A stretch of DNA of 64,000 nucleotides, taken from assembly GCF_009905375.1 (NCBI RefSeq), contig NC_133648.1, positions 308,032,565 to 308,096,564 of the forward strand. The letters are read 5' to 3'. Positions within the stretch are counted from its first letter, which is position 1, and each line of letters opens with the position of its first letter. The stretch is from Apium graveolens. Its lineage: Eukaryota; Streptophyta; Magnoliopsida; Apiales; Apiaceae. This document shows, one piece after another, positions 56,581 through 64,000 of the stretch. Position numbers and translations under genes: made by a program. The notes beneath the pieces are model-generated. The model saw nothing but the letters and a program-made list of their open reading frames with translations, did no database searches and was not told the origin of the DNA.

Positions 56581-56982
56581 TGTTACGACCAAATTTCTGA
56601 TGATGATAGAACATCCTTCGACCGTGTGGAGCGTCCTTCGGTCGGACCTGTAAGGAGAAAAATGCGAGAGTTTGTCCCTCCGATTCACCTCCGGTGTGAA
56701 AATCAGTAATTGACCTTTCATGAGTAAGATGGAACGTACAAGAGTTATGATTGTACCAAAATTGTATATGTCATTGTAGTTAAAATTGTGTATATCATTG
56801 TGTGTATATGATGATGTATTTATCCAAACCTCGGATATAAATGCTTCAGCCGTTACACTTGGAGGAAAATGAATGTTCTAGGAGGTTACGTTTCTTTGAA
56901 TTATTATTCTAACGATCGGTCCGTGGTTGCCTAATGGGCATTCGACTATTGGGCCTCATAAATCGGACCACTATCACCAACA
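56581..56982 (-). repeat. Element F 5' LTR (402 bp)
   Basis: Minus strand TGTTGGTGATAG...GGTCGTAACA. It is the reference copy for the split left LTR. It has inner repeats 'attgtatatgtcattg / attgtgtatatcattg' near 56764-56800. TSD GTTAT follows. Confidence 0.88.
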
Positions 56983-56987
56983 GTTAT

Positions 56988-57651
56988 AAAAAGAAGTTGG
57001 TTAAGTCCATATTAAAGATGGGAGAAAGTAGCTATGGATTCCAAACATCAAAATTCTGACTTTCAGTGTCCAAAGTTTAATACAAGTGCGAATATTTAAA
57101 CAATCACACACAATAAATTTCAAAATCGTAAACATATGTGGTTGACAAAAATATTTGGTGATATAAAGGAAAGAAAGGGAAAGATTCGGTGGGTGAGATT
57201 TCAAACTCAAAGAAATTATTAATATAATTTAACATAATGATTTCGGCATATAAATCCAAGGAACTCAACAATAATTCATTTTATCCCTTTTAAATCATGA
57301 AGTCCATCCAAATAAATAACAAAAACTATAATATTCATATAATCATGCATAATCTCTGCAAATAGCAAATATCAAAAGTTTCCTACTACTTTTCCCCGCT
57401 CATTCTTTTTTATTGACTTAAAAATTCTCTAGCCAATAAATTCTTGATTTTTACATTAATTTCAAAATATTTTTCATACAACTGTTGCGCGTTTTGGGAT
57501 TAAATAAAATTAACCGCCAATAAAAACATTATATCATAATATAATAAAAAAAAGTTCCAGATTAAAGGATTTCATCATCATGTAATAATGTTTTGGACTT
57601 TGGAATTGGTTTGTGCCGAACATAGGCACAATTTCCTTGTGAATAATGTCA
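56988..57651. other. Intergenic, nothing recognised
   Basis: AT-rich sequence between element F and the hAT element. The 69-codon minus ORF at 57001-57210 has no recognisable feature. Confidence 0.5.
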
Positions 57652-57659
57652 TACGCAAG

Positions 57660-57925
57660 TAGAGCGGGCAATTTGGTACCCGACACATGAACACGACACA
57701 AAACGACACGGAAATATGGATATGGGTTTTAATTTTAGGTACACAAAACACGAATGTACATGAACACGAAATTACACGATAGATTTAGTATCGAATATGG
57801 GTTTCAATTTAGGTACACGAAATTACACGAGATAAATATATTTATAAATTAATATATATAACACATGAATATATTTATGTATATAATATAAATATTTACA
57901 AGTTTTAATAAAATACTATGTAAAA

Positions 57926-57957
<32 letters not shown>

Positions 57958-58203
57958 CCATTCTCCATATTTCATTAAATTATACATTAAAATAGATTTT
58001 TTTATATATTATATGTATTTATATATTATATTATTTTTTTATTTAATATACACGAAAAGTACACAGAAAGTACACGACACGATTTGAATCGTATATGGGT
58101 TTCACATATGGGTACACAAAATCATTTCGAGTCGGATATGGATTTCATGTTTACGTACACGAAACACGAAATTACACGACACGAAAGTATACGACCCGCT
58201 CTA
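57660..58203. mobile_element. Non-autonomous hAT-type DNA transposon (544 bp)
   Basis: Terminal inverted repeats TAGAGCGGG at the left and CCCGCTCTA at the right are flanked by an 8-bp duplication, tacgcaag (57652-57659) and tgcgcaag (58204-58211), one mismatch. TAGAG-type termini plus 8-bp TSD are hallmarks of hAT. Subterminal regions carry many short 'acacgaaa/acacgac' repeats in both orientations, typical of transposase binding clusters. The middle is AT-rich with an (AT)n run; no transposase is encoded. Confidence 0.82.
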
Positions 58204-58211
58204 TGCGCAAG

Positions 58212-58740
58212 TACATGTGACCAATTTTGTATTTTTTTGAAAATTAATTTTATCGTGTATGGTTGTGTACTCTTTCTATTCTATTAGAATGTATATATTT
58301 TATTTCGGCACGGAGGTTAAAAAAATGGAATGTTACGAGAGAAAGTAGGAAATTGGATAAATTGATGGGACTAATTAATAATTTAATGTATAAAATTACT
58401 ATAGTGAAAAAAAGTAATTAATGTAAGTGGGTGTAGTTAATTTTTACATTATAAAATTTAGACTATTTTTTATAAGTGTTGAAATATATATAATTGAATG
58501 TGACATCATAAAAAAGAAAGTATATAAAAATGAATAGCATAGAAGGAGTTTTTTGAAGTTATTGCACAATTTATTTTAACATTTTCCACACAATTTTATT
58601 TATTACACATCAAGTCGGGATTTTCACGGAAACAGTCTACCTATATTTAAAATAGGGAAAATGGTGATCTGCGTACATCTTAACAACCTACCTCCTTTGA
58701 TGTTTGGTTTGATTTGATTTATAAGAGCATCTCTAATGTT
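58212..58740. other. Intergenic, nothing recognised
   Basis: AT-rich DNA without ORF, RNA gene or repeat that I can support. Confidence 0.5.
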
Positions 58741-58748
58741 ACAAAACC

Positions 58749-58899
58749 TTTTTTTTTTACAAATATGTCTTGTAGCCTTAAAATTTAGTATCTGTTCTCA
58801 TAAATTCTTGACTCGAGGTGGGCGAGGATCGAAACGAGGACCTGAAACGACAAAAGATAACTCTCTTAACCACATGAGTTATCCAACCGTACTCATACA
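58749..58899 (-). mobile_element. SINE, tRNA-derived (151 bp)
   Basis: On the minus strand the head carries an A-box-like GATAACTCATGTGG (plus 58870-58884) and a B-box-like GTTTCGATCC (58823-58836), a short body, and an A-rich tail (T run at 58749-58758 on plus). Exact 8-bp target duplications ACAAAACC flank it (58741-58748 and 58900-58907). Size and structure fit a plant SINE; the family is not assigned. Confidence 0.72.
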
Positions 58900-58907
58900 A
58901 CAAAACC

Positions 58908-60393
58908 CTTAGTTACATTATTTGTGTGGCATTTATGTGGCTTATAGGGACATTTTTAAATGATTTGTAAAAATTTGAGCACTCCAATCATGTTAACCCT
59001 TAACAAAAAATAGAAATAATTATATTTGGTTTGTTATATTTGTTGAACCTGTGAACCATCAAAGACCTTAAGTATAATTTTACCTATCATATTAGACATA
59101 ATAACATTGTAGTGGATATTCTTCCCCTTAGCTAAAATTTAGCTAATCTTTATTTTATCATTTTTTTCAACTAACAAATTTTGTTATCGGTCATATAACC
59201 GTGCATGAATGTCGTTTTAAAAAATCTATACATACAATCATACACTAACAACATTAACTAACATCGGAGGAAAATGCGTACAATAACGACTTATAACCTC
59301 CATCAACGGCAGAATCACAGAACTTTTGTCTCTAAGTTGAGTTTGAACGTTTCGTTGAAAGATTTTATATGGCCCACTTCTGCCGACAATTTTTATTTTT
59401 TCGCTGGATTTAGTACTTGTTTAGTGGCTTTATGACTCTGCACGAGGAAATTAAAACCCAAATTATGAAGACAAATGGTGATTAAAGTATGATTAAATAC
59501 TTAAATCGCGCACGCAACTTTCAAATTCAATAACAAATAAAGATTAAAGATAACATCGGTCACGGCTACTTAACTATCCCAACTTGCTTCTTTGATCTTT
59601 ATATACATGTTTGTCAGATAAAAGATGATTCAAGAATTTTTATAAAAAATGCTGGTGATTTGTACTATTGTATTTGTAGGGGTACTTTAAGCAATTGAAG
59701 TCAAGGATTTGTTATCTAATTGCCGAAAGATTGTATAATACTATTTTATGATTGTATCGGTAATATAAGTAATTGTAATCGGTGATTTGTATCATGAATG
59801 TCAACAAATATATAAAAAGATAGAAATATATGATAATGAGGGCGGATTTAGAAAATTTCTCTTAGTGAAACCCTGAGCAAATTCTGAGAGTCATACCTCT
59901 AAAAAGATAGAAAGTTTCTCAGTTTTATTAGGGCACTTTAATATTTTTCCGTGAAAGAAATGTAAAAAATGTAATACTAAATCCTCTCCACGTTGTAATC
60001 ATAATTTCAAGCAAATGAATGATTATTAGAAGACTTATAAGAACTTGAAACCAACTTGTGATGAAGCTATGCAAGTATACCAGAAGTTGTGGCAGAATCA
60101 ATGGTGACATGCATGTTCAAGCCGTGACTGTTTACTACAACCCAGCGAAAGTGCCAAAATCTAGTCACGAACTGACGCCACAAAACAAGCCTATGACAAG
60201 CAACCAACATGGGGGTAACTTTTCGTTCAACAATTTCTTTGTATATTCAATAAAATTATCATTATTGAATTTGTATTTGATAGCAACAGGGCACATGCAT
60301 TTCGTCTATATATTACAGTGAATTTTACACTGCAATGGCACAACTAAGTTGGAGCAGAGGAGCTTTAGCTAGCTACTACTAAGTTTTTATTCA
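58908..60393 (+). other. Upstream region of the expansin gene
   Basis: There is no supported gene in 1.5 kb. A TATA box candidate tatatatt (60307-60314) lies 80 bp before the expansin ATG, suggesting transcription starts near 60340. Small ORFs here (for example 60058-60321) have no recognisable domain. Confidence 0.55.
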
Positions 60394-61862
60394 ATGGCTA
60401 CTTATTCTCCAATGCTCTTTTCAGTTTCTAACTTGCCACATTTCTTCATTGTATGCATGTCATGCTTGCTAGTTTTGTGTAGCTTTAACTACAACTTGTG
60501 TTATGGGATCAGGCCCATACATTTGAACTTGTCCACTGTTGCAACTCACTGGTCTACTGCTGGTGCAACATGGTATGGCAGCCCAGATGGTGCTGGAAGT
60601 GATGGTATAGCTACATGACTATTTATATATTATTATTTTTGAAACGATTATTTACAGAAGTTTAAATACTCACGCATGTTGCTCTACTTAAGTCTTCGAA
60701 CCCTGGACTTCAAAATATATTTTTGGATAATGAAATATTTGCGGTGACTAATGGAACAAGTATATATGCAGGAGGATCATGTGGATATGGAGACTTAGTG
60801 TCACAAGCACCTTTCTCTTCAATGATTACTGGAATTGGCCCATCTCTGTACAATTCTGGCAAGGAATGTGGAGCTTGTTATCAGGTATTATATATTGTGC
60901 ATGGGCAGAGCAGAATATAGAAGACAAGAATATTTTACTTGTGCTAGTTTGTATTATCTTAATAATGTTGAATCGCCTAGTATATGAAGTGAACTAAAAT
61001 GGTAGCAAGTATACAATATTTATAATTTAGTGCTTCAGTCTACTGCAGTGGTTGAGAAAAGTATTGAATATTGTAGGTGAAATGTACAAAACACCCTTCT
61101 TGTTCAGGCAAGCCTGCAAGAGTTGTGATTACTGACTTCTGCCCTGGATGCACAACCGAGAGAGCTCATTTCGATTTAAGTGGAACATCATTTGGTGCGA
61201 TGGCTAAACCTGGTCAGGAGAAACACCTTCGAGATGCTGGAGTTTTAGAAATAAGATTTGCTCGGTAATTATCAAGTTTCTTATCCACTGCTAACACTCG
61301 AATACTCACCTTATTATCCAATGTGTTACAACTTCTCGTGTCTACTCAGAATCATAAATTAATGGAAATTTTTGACAAAGAGAGAATATGTGTGTTTGTG
61401 TCACAGTGTCAATGTGTGTGTTTTATAGTCTTCTTAAAAGAACAATCAATTGAAATTTACAATATCTGTGACTTGACTTGTGTTTTTAATTGCAGTGTTG
61501 CATGTGATTATGCCGGGACAAACATAGCATTCCACGTTGACCAGGGGTCGAACTCTAATTACATTGCATTCGTGGTTCAGTTTGAAGAAGGAGACGGTGA
61601 TATTGCCGGGGTTAATCTAATGGAAACTCCCTCATCATCAAAAACCTCAAGTACTGATGGCCAGGTAATTACAACTGAGTGGAGAGGAATGCAACAATCA
61701 TGGGGTGCTGTCTGGAAGCTGGATGCAGGCGGAGAATTAAAACCTCCATTGTCAATCCAAATAACTTCTCAGTACACAGGACAGACTATAGTTGCGAAGA
61801 ATGTGATTCCTGTAGGATGGAAACCTGGTGCTACCTATCGGTCCTTGGTTAATTTTCTTTGA
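60394..61862 (+). CDS. EXPB: Beta-expansin, four exons (292 aa)
   Basis: A secreted wall-loosening protein. Exons 60394-60604, 60772-60884, 61077-61264 and 61496-61862 all have GT/AG introns with consistent phases. The precursor has a hydrophobic signal segment within residues about 14-38 (FFIVCMSCLLVLC; cleavage possibly near CYG-I39). Domain 1 (about 55-170) is the six-stranded double-psi barrel: TWYG 59-62, GSDGGSCGYGD, CGACYQ, ITDFCPGC and the expansin HFD motif at 139-141. Domain 2 (about 180-285) is the CBM63-type domain with SWGAVWKL (239-246), then GWKPGATYRSLVNF. HFD plus the domain 2 style and VITDFCPGC point to the beta class. The start could also be Met7; ATG 60394 gives the longer leader. 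No disabling change is seen. The nearest upstream transposons are the SINE and the hAT element, 1.5-2.2 kb away. Confidence 0.93.
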
Positions 61863-63030
61863 CCGGTAGCTTCGTCTTCTTAGGCGGGATAAAATTCAGC
61901 ACCCGGCCCTGTCACGAGTTTGAGAGCTAGTGACTACATATTACTAGTATGTTATATCACGTCCCGAAAAAAGAGTTGTATTGTTTCTGTGCATTAAGCA
62001 GGGGAGAATGATCATTCTTTTTAGTATGGAGACGACAAGTGTTAGAAATAATGGAACGGTGAAATGTTTGTTGTTTGTGTCTTCTGTTTGACACTGGATA
62101 TGTAATTTTAGTTTATGAATATGTGATTGTTGTACGAAATTGTAAGTTGGAGTGTATGGATATGTCTCTGTCAAGTCCATGCTTGTTTATTTTCTCTGGT
62201 AAAACTTAATACAAGGCCTTTGCCATTTCTCTGGTGGAAGGATTTGAATTATGAAATGAGTAAACAAGTGTGCTTTTGTTGTTTGTGTATACGACCATGC
62301 TGCAACCACTATGTTAGGTACGTTTTAACCGTACATAACATATTAAACACCTGATTAAAAGAAGATTGCATTCGCTGTCCAGGACTCCAGCATGAGGTCA
62401 AGAAAAGGACCTTTGGAGTTGTTATTAGTTGTGGCTAACCAAAGCAGGGGAGAAGAAGCCGGGGTGCCAACTTCGGATTTTAGGTCGTCTTCATATTTGT
62501 AAATCGGTCATTTCGAGTTGAGCGGGTTGAGTTCGAGTCATTTTCGAGTTTTTTCTCGATAAATTAAATTACGAATCTAGTTGGATTCAGATCGTATTTG
62601 ATATTGCCGCATCCAGAGAAGTGCACAGTATTAAGCAATTTTGTAGGTACTGATTTGTAATTTCAATTTACAAATGTCTACCTAAAATATTATATTTTTA
62701 ACGATTATGAATAGCAAAGCTAGGTTGTAGGTACTAATTCAACTTCTTGAAATTACAATGTGGTAATTAAAAATTATTTTATATGAATTACAACAAGTTC
62801 GTATTTTATTTATTCGAGCTACATAATAATAATAATAATTAAAAAAAGAGAGAGAAATACATAACTTAAACGGAACTGGCATAAAATTAAAAATATGTAT
62901 TATGTAAAAAAAAATAGGTAAAAAGACTAGCATTCAAATTCTAATTCTATCCAGTCTCCTAGTGTGCAAAAAAACTTTGAGAACTGACTACCTAGTTAAG
63001 TAAAAAAATGTCCAAACATTTTATTAAATG
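61863..63030. other. Expansin 3' flank and intergenic region
   Basis: Begins with the expansin 3' UTR; several AATAA-like signals occur before 62110. The remainder is AT-rich, with an (AAT)n run near 62823-62840. No gene is seen. Confidence 0.5.
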
Positions 63031-63036
63031 TATTTG

Positions 63037-63089
63037 TAGCGCAATGGTAATCATAAAATTTCCAACAACCACGACCCAGGTTCGAATCT
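63037..63089 (+). other. tRNA-like Pol III promoter boxes (SINE or tRNA relic)
   Basis: An A-box-like TAGCGCAATGGT (63037-63048) and a B-box-like GGTTCGAATCT (63079-63089) stand 31 bp apart with T-rich runs after 63095. No clover-leaf can be folded, so it is not a functional tRNA; a decayed SINE head is likely. It lies about 95-145 bp upstream of the RPC4 start codon. Confidence 0.5.
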
Positions 63090-63125
63090 CCTCAACTCTT
63101 TCTTTTTTCTTCCTCTTTCTTTTTG

Positions 63126-63140
63126 AAACCTAACCCTAGC
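63126..63140 (+). promoter_or_regulatory. Telo-box-like element in the RPC4 5' region
   Basis: aaacctaaccctagc resembles the telo-box (AAACCCTA), common in 5' regions of plant genes for transcription and translation machinery. It lies 42 bp before the ATG. Confidence 0.45.
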
Positions 63141-63181
63141 TATATCGTTACAGATCGGAGATCTATTGCCGGAATTCGGTC

Positions 63182-64000
63182 ATGGACAACGACGGTAGTC
63201 CTTCAAAACATAACGCAAGAAAGGTCTGAGATTAACACTGCTAATTACTTATCATTTTTTTTTAATTTTTTTTTTCTTCAATTTTACTTATTGAATTCTT
63301 AATTATACTAATTACATCACTAATTGATATGAAATTGATGTGTTTTGCAGGTCAGATTTGCTCCCAAAGGACCTCCTCGTCGAAAGCTCGCTGTTGCCCC
63401 TAAAACGTCTCTCTCTCTCTCTCTCTCTCTCTCTCCCCCCTTTTCATTTATGTATATATATGTGTGTATAGGCTTGTATAAATGTGTATTGTCAAATATC
63501 AATCACCTTCGTTGAGACTCGAACTCTCGACTTTATTTCGAACTCTCGATTTTTAGTTAGTTTAGTTAGCGAGACTAGAACCCTATGTATTCTGTGTGAC
63601 TGTGTGTGTTTGTTTTTGTTCTAATATCGATATATGTTAATACATGATTTTACATTCCATTTAATATTAAATATATTGTATTTTATTTGCAGAGAGGAAG
63701 AGACTGATGAAAGGGATGAAGAAGCTGCAAAGGCACTCTTCCGTAGAGTCAATGTAATTTTTTTATTTTTTCACATTGAAAATTGTTTTCGATAAATTTA
63801 TGTAAAATTTTGTTATTGGTATGTTTTGAACCTGTGACCTGCTGCTCTTAATATGAGTTTTTGGTGGGCTTGCTGAACCAACTGTGCTAGGGGTTATTAT
63901 GTGGGTTGGTCAATTGCTTAGATTTAGTTTTATATGTTTGATGATAACAAGAGTTGGCCAAAGTATTAAAATTAACTAATTAAGTGTTTACCAAATGAGC
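63182..64000 (+). CDS. RPC4: RNA polymerase III subunit RPC4, first three exons (continues past window)
   Basis: RPC4 is the Pol III-specific subunit that pairs with RPC5 and acts in initiation and termination, in the nucleus. Exons 63182-63223, 63351-63406 and 63693-63753 give an N-terminus MDNDGSPSKHNARK, VRFAPKGPPRRKLAVAPK, then an acidic TEEETDERDEEAAKALFRRVN. The basic RKVRFAPK-PPRR motif followed by an acidic stretch and an L-x-R-R segment is the characteristic start of plant RPC4. Intron phases agree (0, 2, 0). The 5' splice site of intron 2 is the first GT of a (TC)n microsatellite (AAAAC/GTCTCTCT), weak compared with the plant consensus. The conserved C-terminal domain lies outside the window, so the call rests on about 53 residues. 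Confidence 0.72.

Larger units (their letters stand above)
31765..56982 (-). mobile_element. Element F: minus-strand LTR element with 402-bp LTRs, invaded by C and D
   Basis: The right LTR (56581-56982) and the left LTR start (31765-31911 plus 45567-45604) are the same sequence. They are bounded outside by an exact TSD GTTAT at 31760-31764 and 56983-56987, over 25 kb. The primer site at 56562-56579 fixes minus orientation. The left LTR is cut by C (TSD AGTAA) and then by D. The last 216 bp of the left LTR and at least part of the interior are missing, because D lost its 3' end. No pol is recognisable in the remaining interior (53643-56560), so F may be non-autonomous. The primer type is shared with element E. 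Confidence 0.8.

Noticed and set aside
60058..60321. An 87-aa ORF just upstream of the expansin gene.
   Set aside because: No recognisable domain, ends in AT-rich sequence overlapping the probable promoter; treated as chance.

Overview
This window comes from a plant nuclear genome, most likely a eudicot. The evidence is a beta-expansin gene with plant-type introns, the start of a plant RNA polymerase III subunit gene, and dense nested LTR retrotransposons (Ty3/gypsy and Ty1/copia) with plant-type primer sites. The repeats give an impression of Apiales, but the species cannot be fixed from the sequence alone.

About 57 kb is nested transposons and the rightmost 7 kb is gene space. Left block (1-28.8 kb): the oldest layer is a Tat-like gypsy element on the minus strand ('E', gag at 26801-28253, protease region at 4594-5523). 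It is split by a Tekay/Del-type chromovirus ('A', 5524-26800, minus) with LTRs of about 3.9 kb. Element A's own 5' LTR is split by a very young copia element ('G', 15942-23449, TSD ATTAC). E is also cut at 4593 by a long plus-strand LTR of another gypsy family ('B'), which is itself joined at 637 to the end of an A-family LTR that runs off the left edge.

Middle block (31.8-57 kb): a minus-strand element 'F' (31765-56982, TSD GTTAT) carries two insertions in its left LTR: a gypsy element 'C' (31912-45561, TSD AGTAA) with near-identical 4.07 kb LTRs around a decayed and scrambled interior, and a copia element 'D' (45605 to about 53640) that has lost its 3' end. Between the blocks lies AT-rich DNA with two Helitron-like 3' ends, a (CCCCGC)n tract and a 60-bp minisatellite.

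Right block (57-64 kb): a 544-bp hAT-type element, a 151-bp SINE with exact 8-bp TSDs, a four-exon beta-expansin gene (60394-61862) and the first three exons of RPC4 (63182 onward).

The most unusual signal is a short ORF about 350-400 bp from the inner end of all three families of long gypsy LTRs (A, B, C). After Met removal the A-family peptide reads A-R-L-K-Q-T-Q-R-K, which puts R2, K4, Q5, T6, R8 and K9 in the same register as the histone H3 tail. The B and C families keep subsets of the same positions. Element A also appears to encode an integrase with a C-terminal chromodomain-like tail, the reader class for methylated H3 tails. Whether the ORF is translated or functional cannot be seen here.
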